Positions 15,940 through 24,164 of a stretch of 64,000 nucleotides of DNA are shown piece after piece. The stretch is taken from NCBI GenBank assembly GCA_902792795.1, contig CADBBB010000005.1, forward strand, positions 123,578 to 187,577, given 5' to 3'. The DNA is from an uncultured Spirochaetaceae bacterium (GTDB taxonomy: Bacteria; Spirochaetota; Spirochaetia; Treponematales; Treponemataceae). A program made the translations under genes and the position numbers. The stretch's first letter is position 1. Each line of letters starts with the position of its first letter. The notes beneath the pieces were generated by a model. It was not told where the DNA came from. It did not search any database and saw only the letters and a list, made by a program, of their open reading frames with translations.

Positions 15940-17475
15940 ATGAAAAAACTTTTATTGGGGAACGCCGCCCTTGCCCGCGGCTTGTACGAGGCCGGCTGCG
16001 CTTTGGCCAGCTCATACCCCGGAACGCCCAGCACCGAGGTTACGGAAGAAGCCGTTAAATTCAACGAAATTTATTGCGAATGGGCGCCCAACGAAAAGGT
16101 TGCTTTGGAAACCGCTTTTGGAGCGAGCCTTGCCGGAAAGAGAGCCTTTTGCGCGATGAAGCACGTCGGCCTTAACGTCGCCGCCGACCCCCTCTTCACC
16201 ATTTCTTACACGGGAGTCAACGCCGGCCTTATAATCAACGTTGCCGACGATCCCGGAATGCACTCTTCGCAAAACGAGCAGGACTCGCGCCACTACGCCA
16301 AGGCTTCAAAGATTCCAATGCTGGAACCTAGCGATTCCCAAGAGGCCTTGGACTTTGCAAAAGCCGCCTACGAAATTTCAGAAAAATTTGACACGCCGGT
16401 ATTCATAAAAATGTGCACGCGCGTAAGCCATTCCCAAAGCATAGTCGAGCTTGGCGAGCGCGCAGAACCTCCCGCCCGCCCATACGAAAAGAATCCGCAA
16501 AAATACGTGATGGCTCCGGCCAACGCGAAGCGCCGCCATCCCTTTGTGGAGGAACGGACGCAAAAACTTTCGGAGTTGGCCGAGACCTCGCCCCTTAACA
16601 AAGTTGAGATGGGCGGAACAAAGCTCGGAATCATTTGCGACAGCACATGCTACCAGTACGCCAAGGAAGTTTTTGGCGACGAGGCTTCAATCCTAAAGCT
16701 GGGAATGGTCTGGCCCTTCCCGCCAAAATTGATAAAGGACTTTGCCTCAAAGGTGGAGCGCCTTGTGGTTTTGGAAGAGCTGGATCCCTTTATCGAAGAC
16801 TATGTAAAGTCGCTTGGAATTAAGGTTGAAGGAAAATCTTTGTTCCCGATTGTTGACGAATTTTCGCAAAGCCTTGTGGCCGAAAAGTTTGGAAAAGCCG
16901 CGCCCGCCGCTTGCAAAAAAATCGAGGGCCTTCCAGTGCGTCCGCCGGTCATGTGCGCGGGCTGCCCCCACCGAGGCTTGTTCTACACTTTGGCGCGGCA
17001 AAAATGCACAGTGCTTGGCGACATCGGCTGCTACACTTTGGGCGCGATGCCTCCGCTTGGCGCGATCGACGCGGTTGAATGCATGGGCGCTTCGGTAAGC
17101 TCTATCCACGGCTTTAACAAGGCAACAGGCGGCGCGCTTGCCGGAAAGACTGTCGCCGTAATCGGAGACTCGACTTTCATGCACTCCGGCATGACCGGCT
17201 TGGCAAACATCGCCTACAACATGAGCGACTCGACCGTAATCATTTTGGACAACTCAATCACCGGAATGACCGGCCACCAGCAAAACCCGACGACCGGCTA
17301 CAACATAAAAGGCGACCCGGCCGGAAAAATCAACTTGGAGGCGCTTGTCCGCTCGATGGGCATAGAGCGCGTCCGTGTCGTTGACCCCTACAACTCAAAG
17401 GAAACCGAAGCCGCCGGGCAAATCCGCCGCTACAAGTCAACGACCAAAAATGCGTCGGCTGCAAGGCGTGCATGA
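15940..17475 (+). CDS. iorA: Indolepyruvate:ferredoxin oxidoreductase alpha subunit, frameshifted before the ferredoxin domain
   Basis: IorA uses thiamine pyrophosphate to decarboxylate aryl-2-oxoacids (indolepyruvate and relatives) to acyl-CoA, passing electrons to ferredoxin. The ATG at 15940 has TTTGGAGTCTTACAA before it. The 511-residue frame holds the pyrimidine-binding domain (SSYPGTPSTEV, NEKVALETAFGASLAGKRA), the middle domain, and the TPP-pyrophosphate domain (CAGCPHRGLFYTL, GDIGCYTLGAMPPLG, GDSTFMHSGMTGL, DNSITGMTGHQQNPTTGYN). At about 17410, after VVDPYNSKETEAA, the frame is lost: some 30 expected residues are missing and the two 4Fe-4S clusters continue in another frame to 17591. 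The product here would lack its clusters. It is either a recent mutation or a sequencing/assembly deletion; iorB and paaK downstream are intact. Confidence 0.88.
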   Translation: MKKLLLGNAALARGLYEAGCALASSYPGTPSTEVTEEAVKFNEIYCEWAPNEKVALETAFGASLAGKRAFCAMKHVGLNVAADPLFTISYTGVNAGLIINVADDPGMHSSQNEQDSRHYAKASKIPMLEPSDSQEALDFAKAAYEISEKFDTPVFIKMCTRVSHSQSIVELGERAEPPARPYEKNPQKYVMAPANAKRRHPFVEERTQKLSELAETSPLNKVEMGGTKLGIICDSTCYQYAKEVFGDEASILKLGMVWPFPPKLIKDFASKVERLVVLEELDPFIEDYVKSLGIKVEGKSLFPIVDEFSQSLVAEKFGKAAPAACKKIEGLPVRPPVMCAGCPHRGLFYTLARQKCTVLGDIGCYTLGAMPPLGAIDAVECMGASVSSIHGFNKATGGALAGKTVAVIGDSTFMHSGMTGLANIAYNMSDSTVIILDNSITGMTGHQQNPTTGYNIKGDPAGKINLEALVRSMGIERVRVVDPYNSKETEAAGQIRRYKSTTKNASAARRA

Positions 17476-17591
17476 AAATCGGCTGCCCGGCAATCAGCTT
17501 TAAGGGCGGAAAGGCTTTTGTTGACCAAACCCAGTGCGTGGGCTGCGGCGTTTGCAAACAACTTTGCGCCAAGAACGCCTTTGAAGGCTAG
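17412..17591 (+). pseudogene. iorA: Detached C-terminal 2x[4Fe-4S] ferredoxin domain of iorA, out of frame
   Basis: Read in the frame ending TAG at 17589-17591, this gives QVNDQKCVGCKACMKIGCP followed by CVGCGVCKQLCAK, two classic CxxCxxCxxxC cluster motifs that belong at the IorA C-terminus. It has no start of its own and would not be made from the iorA frame as sequenced. Confidence 0.85.
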
Positions 17592-17623
17592 CGCGGACAG
17601 CCGTACTGTTAGGAGGAATTGAA

Positions 17624-18196
17624 ATGACTACAAACGTGATGATAGTTGGAGTTGGCGGACAAGGTTCGCTTTTGGCAAGCAAACTGCTGGGCCAAGTTTT
17701 ATTGAACAAGGGCTACCAAGTTAAGGTTAGCGAAGTTCACGGAATGAGCCAGCGCGGCGGAAGCGTTGTGACATACGTCCGCTTTGGCGACAAAGTTTAT
17801 TCCCCGATAATCGACAAGGGCGAGGCCGACTGCATTATTTCTTTTGAAACCTTGGAAGCCGCGCGCTACATGGAAAACCTAAAGGCCGGCGGAACGGTGA
17901 TCGTAAACGAGCAAGAAATCGACCCGATGCCGGTAATCACAGGAGCGGCTTCCTACCCCGAAAACCTCGTTCAAAAAATGAAAGACGCCGGCGCCAAAGT
18001 TGACGCGATCGACGCGCTCAGCCTGGCATTAAAGGCAGGCTCTGCAAAAAGTGCCAACATCGTTTTGATGGGCCGCTTTTCGACATACTACAAGGACATC
18101 GCCGAACAAGATTGGCTTGACGCGCTTGCCCAATGCGTAAAGCCGCAATTTTTGGAAATGAACAAAAAAGCCTTCGCGCTGGGAAGAGGAGAATAA
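17624..18196 (+). CDS. iorB: Indolepyruvate:ferredoxin oxidoreductase beta subunit
   Basis: A 190-residue gamma-type subunit of the 2-oxoacid oxidoreductase family and partner of IorA. It opens with the family signature MIVGVGGQGSLLASKLLGQ and continues VSEVHGMSQRGGSVVTYVR, both diagnostic. The start has TAGGAGGAATTGAA before it. It lies 32 bases after the iorA remnant and one base before paaK, in one operon. Confidence 0.94.
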   Translation: MTTNVMIVGVGGQGSLLASKLLGQVLLNKGYQVKVSEVHGMSQRGGSVVTYVRFGDKVYSPIIDKGEADCIISFETLEAARYMENLKAGGTVIVNEQEIDPMPVITGAASYPENLVQKMKDAGAKVDAIDALSLALKAGSAKSANIVLMGRFSTYYKDIAEQDWLDALAQCVKPQFLEMNKKAFALGRGE

Positions 18197-18197
18197 A

Positions 18198-19499
18198 ATG
18201 TATTGGAACCAAACAAAAGAGTGCATGGATCGCGGGGAGCTAAAGAAGCTTCAGAGCGAGCGGCTTGTAAAAATGGTAAGCTATGTTTACCACAACGTTC
18301 CCTATTACCGCGAGAAAATGCAAAAGGCCGGAGTTGAGCCGGGCGACATTCGCGGACTTGAGGACATAGAAAAGCTGCCCTTCACCACTTACGAAGATTT
18401 GAACAAGGCCTATCCCTTTGGCTTGGCGGCCGTTCCAAAGTCGGAATTGGTGCGCGTCCACGCTTCAAGCGGAACGACGGGAAAGCCAAAAATCGCCGTC
18501 TACACCAGGCGCGACATCGACACGTGGAGCGAATGCGCCGCGCGCTGCCTTACAATGGCCGGCGTTACAAGGGACGACGTAATCCAAGTAGGCTACGGCT
18601 ACGGCTTGTTCACCGGAGGCCTTGGAGCGCATTACGGCGCCGAATACGTTGGCGCTTTGGTTTTGCCGATGTCAACGGGCAACACAAAAAAATTAATCGA
18701 CATGATGATTGACTGCGGCGCCACCGCGATCGCTTGCACGCCCTCGTATCTTTTGCATGTTGCCGAAGACTTGCAAAAGGCCGGCTTGGTCGACAAGATA
18801 AAATTAAAGACTGCCATTTGCGGCGCGGAGCCTTGGACAAACGAAATGCGCGCGTCTATAGAAAAGCAGCTGGGAATCAAGGCCTACGACATTTACGGCT
18901 TGACAGAAATTTTGGGCCCAGGAGTCGCCGCCGACTGCGACGCCCACGCTGGCCTTCACATTTGGGAAGACCACTTTTTCCCGGAAATCCTTGACCAGGC
19001 CACGCTCAAGGCCGTTCCCGAAGGACAGAGCGGCGAGCTTGTAATCACGACGCTGACCAAAGAAGGCATGCCGATGATCCGCTACCGCACAAAAGATTTG
19101 ACCAGCCTAGAAACTTCAAAATGCTCTTGCGGAAGAACGATGGCGCGCATCCAGCGCTTTAAGGGCCGTACCGACGACATGCTTATCATTCGCGGCGTGA
19201 ACGTGTTCCCGTCGCAGGTTGAGGCGGCGCTTTTGACGATTGACGGAACGACGCCCCACTACATGATTGTCGTCGACCGCGTTGACAACGCCGACACATT
19301 TGAAGTGCAGGTTGAAGTTGACGAGCGCTTCTTTAGCGACGAAGTTTCCAAATTGGAAAACCTTTCAAAGCAAATCAACGCCAAGCTGCGCGAGGCCTTG
19401 GGCCTTAACGCGAAGGTCAGCCTAGTCCAGCCCAACGCGCTGGTTCATTCCGACGGAAAGACCAAGCATGTTGAAGACAGGCGCAAGTTGTACCAGTAA
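18198..19499 (+). CDS. paaK: Phenylacetate-CoA ligase (aryl-CoA ligase)
   Basis: A 433-residue AMP-forming ligase, a cytoplasmic enzyme that joins aryl acids such as phenylacetate or indoleacetate to CoA. The ATP-binding P-loop HASSGTTGKPKIAVYT is at about residue 93, the adenine motif YDIYGLTEILGPG at about 232, and the C-terminal hinge and lid are typical (RTDDMLIIRGVNVFPSQVE, then TKHVEDRR with the catalytic Lys region). With iorAB it forms the reversible aryl-amino-acid fermentation set: the oxidoreductase makes aryl-acyl-CoA and this ligase recovers ATP as the free acid is released. Confidence 0.94.
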   Translation: MYWNQTKECMDRGELKKLQSERLVKMVSYVYHNVPYYREKMQKAGVEPGDIRGLEDIEKLPFTTYEDLNKAYPFGLAAVPKSELVRVHASSGTTGKPKIAVYTRRDIDTWSECAARCLTMAGVTRDDVIQVGYGYGLFTGGLGAHYGAEYVGALVLPMSTGNTKKLIDMMIDCGATAIACTPSYLLHVAEDLQKAGLVDKIKLKTAICGAEPWTNEMRASIEKQLGIKAYDIYGLTEILGPGVAADCDAHAGLHIWEDHFFPEILDQATLKAVPEGQSGELVITTLTKEGMPMIRYRTKDLTSLETSKCSCGRTMARIQRFKGRTDDMLIIRGVNVFPSQVEAALLTIDGTTPHYMIVVDRVDNADTFEVQVEVDERFFSDEVSKLENLSKQINAKLREALGLNAKVSLVQPNALVHSDGKTKHVEDRRKLYQ

Positions 19500-19573
19500 A
19501 CGCCAAGCGGAACGGCTGCAAGCCCTAAAAAGCCGCCGCCGTTTTGGTTGGAGAAAAAACTCAGGAGGTAATT

Positions 19574-19993
19574 ATGTTCATTAAACAGCTTTCAATATTT
19601 TTGGAAAACAAGGGCGGCTCGCTCGGCGAAGTTCTCAAGATTTTGAGCGGAGAGAACGTCAACATCGCGTCGGCAAGCTTGGCCGACACAAATGATTTTG
19701 GCGTCCTTCGCCTTTTGGTCAGCGACACCGACAGGGCCTACAAGGTTCTTAAGGAAAAAGGAATCACTTCCAAAATCAGCGACGTTGTCGGCGTTTGCGT
19801 TCCCAACGAAACAGGCGGCTTTTCAAAAGTCGTGCAATTGATTCTTGACGCCGGCCTCAACATCAGCTACATCTACGGCCTTTCCGTCCAAAACGACGGC
19901 GCCAACATCGTGATGAAAACCGACGACTTGGACAAAACAGTTTCCATCCTAAAAGCCGCCGGCGTCAAGTTGCTGGAGCAAAGCGAGCTGTAA
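19574..19993 (+). CDS. ACT-domain amino-acid-binding protein
   Basis: 139 residues from the ATG at 19574 after CAGGAGGTAATT. It consists of two ACT domains in tandem: FIKQLSIFLENKGGSLGEVL at the start and VVGVCVPNETGGFSKVVQLI at about residue 70. Such small double-ACT proteins follow paaK in many iorAB-paaK clusters and probably sense aromatic amino acids. No enzymatic motif is present. It ends the operon. Confidence 0.9.
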   Translation: MFIKQLSIFLENKGGSLGEVLKILSGENVNIASASLADTNDFGVLRLLVSDTDRAYKVLKEKGITSKISDVVGVCVPNETGGFSKVVQLILDAGLNISYIYGLSVQNDGANIVMKTDDLDKTVSILKAAGVKLLEQSEL

Positions 19994-20192
19994 AGGAAAT
20001 TTGTTGCTTTAAATTTAAAATGCCCTTATAATAAAGATGTAAAGTTTGCCGCGCAAAGAACATTATCCAACAATTAATAGTTTTTGCATGCGCGGTTGAC
20101 ACATCTTTTTAATATCTTTTTTTTCTTTACCACAATTCAGGCCGAGTGTTGGATAGGCGCTGAAAAATAATTTTTCTCACGAGGCATGTGGT

Positions 20193-21092
20193 ATGGAAAA
20201 TCAAATTTCAATTTTAGAAGAAAATTCTATCCGTTCAAAAATTCATGTTATTCGCGGTCAGCAGGTGATGCTGGATTTTGATTTAGCGCAGATTTATGGT
20301 TATGAAACACGCCGTTTTAATGAACAAGTAAAGAATAATCAAAAACGTTTCGATGAAGATTTTAGATTTCAACTCACAAAGGAAGAATTTAAGGGCCTAA
20401 ACTTGATGTCGAAATTTTCGACATCAAGTTGGGGTGGAACTAGAAAATTACCTTACGCCTTCACCGAACAGGGAATCTATATGCTAATGACCGTCCTCAA
20501 AGGCGACCTTGCCGTCACTCAAAGTAAAATGCTTATCAGAACCTTTAAAGAAATGAAGCATTTTATTCAGAATAATTCTCATATTTTTGCTGAACTGGAT
20601 AATATAAAAAAGCGCCTCTTGGAATCTGACTTACATCACAAGGAAACTGATATAAAGATAAAAGAACTTTTTTCCTTAATGGACAAATACAACATAAAAG
20701 AAACCCAAGGTGTTTTCTTCCAGGGCCAGATATTCGATGCCTATGCAAAGTTTGAAAGTTTTCTTACGGCCGCTAAGAAAGAAATAATCCTTATAGATAA
20801 CTATGTAGATTTATCGATTCTCCAACGGCTTGCAAAAAAGAAAAAAGGCGTTAATGTGACAATCTACACCGCCCCTAAAACAAAACTGACGGCGCAGGAT
20901 GTTCAGATTTTTAATGCTCAATATCCGACTCTCACCTTGAATCATACAACAAAAACTCACGACAGATTTCTGATTATTGATAATTCAACGATTTACCACA
21001 TTGGAGCAAGCCTTAAAGACCTGGGAAAAAAGTGCTTTGGATTTAGTGTACTTGATTCCAGTTTTATTCCGATGATTCTAAAACACTTATAA
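20193..21092 (+). CDS. ORF6N-domain protein with PLD-like C-terminal domain
   Basis: 299 residues, clearly more A+T-rich than its neighbours, suggesting transfer. Residues about 10-95 are the ORF6N domain of phage and plasmid regulators (IHVIRGQQVMLDFDLAQIYG, NNQKRFDEDFRFQLT, YAFTEQGIYMLMTVL). The C-terminal ~125 residues (FDAYAKFESFLTAAKKEIIL, LSILQRLAKKKKGVNVTIYT, THDRFLIIDNSTIYHIGASL) look like a single phospholipase-D-like unit with HDR in place of HxK. The start has CACGAGGCATGTGGT upstream. It stands alone; no other phage genes flank it. A 31-bp palindrome lies inside it. Confidence 0.86.
   Translation: MENQISILEENSIRSKIHVIRGQQVMLDFDLAQIYGYETRRFNEQVKNNQKRFDEDFRFQLTKEEFKGLNLMSKFSTSSWGGTRKLPYAFTEQGIYMLMTVLKGDLAVTQSKMLIRTFKEMKHFIQNNSHIFAELDNIKKRLLESDLHHKETDIKIKELFSLMDKYNIKETQGVFFQGQIFDAYAKFESFLTAAKKEIILIDNYVDLSILQRLAKKKKGVNVTIYTAPKTKLTAQDVQIFNAQYPTLTLNHTTKTHDRFLIIDNSTIYHIGASLKDLGKKCFGFSVLDSSFIPMILKHL
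20400..20430. repeat. 31-bp near-perfect palindrome inside the ORF6N gene
   Basis: AACTTGATGTCGAAA, one central T, then TTTCGACATCAAGTT: 15-bp perfect inverted arms. It encodes part of LMSKFSTSSW, a conserved stretch of ORF6N proteins (the FSTSS region), so the palindrome coexists with the codons. It could form a strong RNA hairpin or be a protein binding site. Confidence 0.85.
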
Positions 21093-21192
21093 AAACCGTA
21101 CGCCATGCCCCAAAAATTATCCGCTCCGCGGCCGCTTAAAGGGTATACCCTTTAAGCAATTTAGTCAATTGATTAAAGACCTTCGTCCTCCG

Positions 21193-22638
21193 CTACTTCT
21201 TGTAAAATTCCGGGAAGAAGAAAATGATCATCGTGTACAATTCCAAGCGGCCGGCAAGCATGGCGAACATGTACCAGCCTTTGAGGGCTACGGGCAAAAA
21301 GCCGTAGTTGCATGACGGGCCAAGCAAGCCGTAGGCCGGGCCGACGTTTCCCACCATGCTTAAGGCGCCGGTAAAGGCCGTTCCCAAATCCAAATTCGCG
21401 GCGGCTCCAAAAAGGGTCGTGACGACAAGCAAAAGCAAATACAAGGTCATAAAGGCGGCGACGTTAAAGACGATGTCCTTGCGGCCGGCCCGGTTGTTCA
21501 ACCGAATGCTAAAGACTCCGTGCGGATGCAAGGTCTTTAAAAACTCGTTGTTGGCTTGCTTGGCAAAAACCACCCAGCGGATTATTTTTACGCCGCCGCT
21601 TGTCGAGCCCGAGCAGCCGCCCGTAAAGAACAGGAAGAAAATAAAGGCTTGGGCAAGCGGCGGCCAAAAAGTGTAGTCCGCCGTGGCGAAGCCTGTGGTG
21701 GAAATTATCGTCGCCGTTTGGAACGAAGAAAAGCGGAGCGATTTTAGAAAGCCGCCGTAATGCTGCAAGTTTGCGAAAGTGATTCCCAAGACAAAGACAA
21801 AAATCAGCGCGACGTAAACTTTAAATTCCGTGTTCTCGCGAATGTCCTGAAATTTTCCTGTCAACAAATAAAAGTAAAGCGTGAAGTTCACTCCGGCCAA
21901 GAACATAAAGACCGTGCAAATCGCGTCGATGGCGACGGAGTTGTAAGCGCCGATGCTTGCGTTCCTGTTGCTAAAGCCGCCAGTTCCTACAGTGGAAAAG
22001 GAATGCAAGAGCGCGTCGTAAAAACTCATGCCCGCGATTTTTAAAAGAACAAGCTCCAAGCAAGTGAACAAAATGTAAATCGTCCAAAGCGCTTTGGCGG
22101 TGTTGGTTATTTTTGGAGTGAACTTTCCTTTTTCGGGGCCGGTCGTCTCCGCCTTGATAAGCTGGAAGCCGCCCACGCCCAAAAGCGGAAATAGCGCCAC
22201 AGTGAGCGCCACGATTCCCATGCCGCCAAGCCAGTGGGTTTCGGTTCGCCACAAGTTGATGGATTTGGGAAGATGTTCCACCTCGCTTAAAATTGTGGCG
22301 CCGGTCGTGGTAAAGCCGGAGACGCTTTCCCAAAGAGCGTCGATGTAATTTGGAATCGCGCGGCTAAAGTAAAACGGAAGCGAGCCAAAAGCGCCCGCAA
22401 AAATCCAAGCGAACGCCACGACAAAAAAAGCGCCGCGCGTCGATAGCGCTATTTTCTTTTTTCTTCCGGCGACAAAAAAAACGAGCGCCAAAAAAATCGC
22501 GCAGGCCATCGGAACCAAAAACGCCGGAAGAACATTGTACTCCTTGTAATAAAGCGCTGCTGCCACAGGAAAAACAAAGGTGGCGGCGATGATTCCCAAA
22601 ATAGAAAATTCTATTCTTAAAAAAGAAAACAAGGTCAT
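21193..22638 (-). CDS. trkH: Trk potassium uptake channel subunit
   Basis: A 481-residue inner-membrane K+ channel of the TrkH/KtrB superfamily with four repeated M1-P-M2 units. The selectivity-filter segments are visible: SVSGFTTTGATIL, FSTVGTGGFSNRN, IISTTGFATADY and ALSMVGNVGPAYG, each with the conserved Gly. The GGCSGSTSGGVKIIR stretch after filter 3 is the well-known intramembrane loop. The C-terminus AGRLELYTMIIFFFPEF is typical. The start overlaps trkA by four bases (ATGA), so the two are translationally coupled and form one K+ uptake system. Confidence 0.95.
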   Translation of the reverse strand: MTLFSFLRIEFSILGIIAATFVFPVAAALYYKEYNVLPAFLVPMACAIFLALVFFVAGRKKKIALSTRGAFFVVAFAWIFAGAFGSLPFYFSRAIPNYIDALWESVSGFTTTGATILSEVEHLPKSINLWRTETHWLGGMGIVALTVALFPLLGVGGFQLIKAETTGPEKGKFTPKITNTAKALWTIYILFTCLELVLLKIAGMSFYDALLHSFSTVGTGGFSNRNASIGAYNSVAIDAICTVFMFLAGVNFTLYFYLLTGKFQDIRENTEFKVYVALIFVFVLGITFANLQHYGGFLKSLRFSSFQTATIISTTGFATADYTFWPPLAQAFIFFLFFTGGCSGSTSGGVKIIRWVVFAKQANNEFLKTLHPHGVFSIRLNNRAGRKDIVFNVAAFMTLYLLLLVVTTLFGAAANLDLGTAFTGALSMVGNVGPAYGLLGPSCNYGFLPVALKGWYMFAMLAGRLELYTMIIFFFPEFYKK

Positions 22639-24077
22639 TTTGACTCCGCCCCAAAAAGCTTTAAAAGCTTTTCCGTTTCTTCCGCAAGAGCGATGATAAT
22701 CAATTGGTCGTTGGCGTCAAGGGTCGTGCTTCCGACAGGAATCATGTAATTTTGCGCGCCGGCTTTTTTCTCAAGCATCACAAGGAAGGCGCCGGCCTTG
22801 GCGATGTCGAGCAATGTCTTTCCGACAAGCTTTGAGCTGGGCGACAAAACACACTCGACGATTTCAAGCTGGCCTTCGGAGACGGTATGAATGCCTGTGA
22901 CGCTTTTTCCGCGCAAGTGGCTCATGATTGAGTCTACGACCGTATCGCGCAAGGGAACGGGAACGTCAACGCCAAGCTTGCGCGCGATTTGCGCGAAGGT
23001 GGAACTTTCTACCAAACTTACGGAGCGGCCCACGCCAAGGGATTCCAAGTAGGCGGCCACGACCATGTTCAGCTCGCGGTTGTGCGTGGCGCAAATGACC
23101 AAGTCGTATTCGGTGAGGCCTTCCTCGCGCAAGAAACTTTCGTCGGTGATGTCGCCCTTAAAGACGCGGGCCGTTGGATAGCGCTCGCTGGCTTCTTTTG
23201 CAAGAATGTCGTCTTGGTCGACGATGGCGAAATTTTTTCCAACCTTGACGCGCTTTCCAAAAAATTTAGAAAGCAGCGAGGAGCTTTGCTTTGCCATCAA
23301 GCGATCGGCGATCAGCGTTCCGATGCGGCCCGCTCCTACAAGCGCGATTTTTTCCAAGGATTCCACGCTGGAACCGCACAAGGCCAGCAAGTCCACGACG
23401 TCTTCCTTGCGCGCCAAAACGCCGATGCTGTCTCCGGCGTTCAAAAGGGTGGAGCCGCTCGGAAGCGTCATTTTTTCGCCGCTTTCAACATACGCGATGA
23501 GGAAGGGCTTTGAAGTGAGCTTTCGCACGTTCTTGAGCTGCTGGCCGGCAAGGGGCGCTCCTTGCGCGATTGTTATGCGGCTTATTTCGTATTCGGAATT
23601 TTCAAAGGTGACGACATCGCTCACGGCGCCGCTTTCAACGGCGTGAACCACCGCGTCGGCGGCCTCAACGTCTGGGTTGACCATGTAATCGATTCCGTAA
23701 AGGGGGCGGTGCTTTCCGCTAAAAGTTTCGGCATGCTTTTTTATCGCGGCGGCGGTGTTCATATAGTAAGAAAAGTTCCGCACGCGCGCAATCTTTAAGA
23801 TGTCGGGATAAACTGAATCAACCAAGGAACAAGTTATCATGTTCACTTCGTCGTTGGCGGTGACGCAAACCAACGCGTCGGCTTTTCCTATTCCAACGTC
23901 TTCCAAATTTTCAAGATTGTTTCCGTCCATCTCGCGGACTTCGCAGTCAAGGGAGTTGGAAGCGTGGCGAATAACTTCTTCCGAATTGTCGATGAGAACA
24001 ACTTCGTTGCGTTCGTTGATGAGTTTCTTTGCCAGCTGGCGGCCGGTAAAGCCCGCGCCTACGATTACGATTTTCAT
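22635..24077 (-). CDS. trkA: Trk potassium uptake regulatory subunit (peripheral NAD-binding)
   Basis: 480 residues with two RCK_N/RCK_C pairs. It binds NAD(H) and ATP and gates the TrkH channel from the cytoplasmic face. The Rossmann motif of repeat 1 is MKIVIVGAGFTGRQLAKKL at the N-terminus and that of repeat 2 is KIALVGAGRIGTLIADRL at about 240. RCK_C domains follow each (about 145-225 and 395-475, the latter ending PVGSTTLDANDQLIIIALAE). A TTGCTC-17-TACAAT promoter lies eight bases before the ATG. It is first in the trkA-trkH operon. Confidence 0.95.
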   Translation of the reverse strand: MKIVIVGAGFTGRQLAKKLINERNEVVLIDNSEEVIRHASNSLDCEVREMDGNNLENLEDVGIGKADALVCVTANDEVNMITCSLVDSVYPDILKIARVRNFSYYMNTAAAIKKHAETFSGKHRPLYGIDYMVNPDVEAADAVVHAVESGAVSDVVTFENSEYEISRITIAQGAPLAGQQLKNVRKLTSKPFLIAYVESGEKMTLPSGSTLLNAGDSIGVLARKEDVVDLLALCGSSVESLEKIALVGAGRIGTLIADRLMAKQSSSLLSKFFGKRVKVGKNFAIVDQDDILAKEASERYPTARVFKGDITDESFLREEGLTEYDLVICATHNRELNMVVAAYLESLGVGRSVSLVESSTFAQIARKLGVDVPVPLRDTVVDSIMSHLRGKSVTGIHTVSEGQLEIVECVLSPSSKLVGKTLLDIAKAGAFLVMLEKKAGAQNYMIPVGSTTLDANDQLIIIALAEETEKLLKLFGAESK

Positions 24078-24085
24078 AACATTTT

Positions 24086-24114
24086 ATTGTAGCGCCTAAA
24101 AGGCCTTTGAGCAA
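24086..24114 (-). promoter_or_regulatory. trkA promoter
   Basis: On the minus strand TTGCTC (24109-24114), 17-bp spacer, TACAAT (24086-24091) preceded by GGCGC. Eight bases separate it from the trkA ATG at 24077, so the leader would be one or two bases. Confidence 0.55.
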
Positions 24115-24129
24115 GGGCAAGCCCGCGCG

Positions 24130-24158
24130 TTGCAATTTGGCCTTTTTTTTGCTAAAAT
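24130..24158 (+). promoter_or_regulatory. Promoter of the secreted protein gene at 24165, leaderless geometry
   Basis: TTGCAA at 24130-24135, exactly 17 bp, TAAAAT at 24153-24158, then CGCCGT and the ATG at 24165. It diverges from the trkA promoter 15 bp away. Confidence 0.62.
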
Positions 24159-24164
24159 CGCCGT

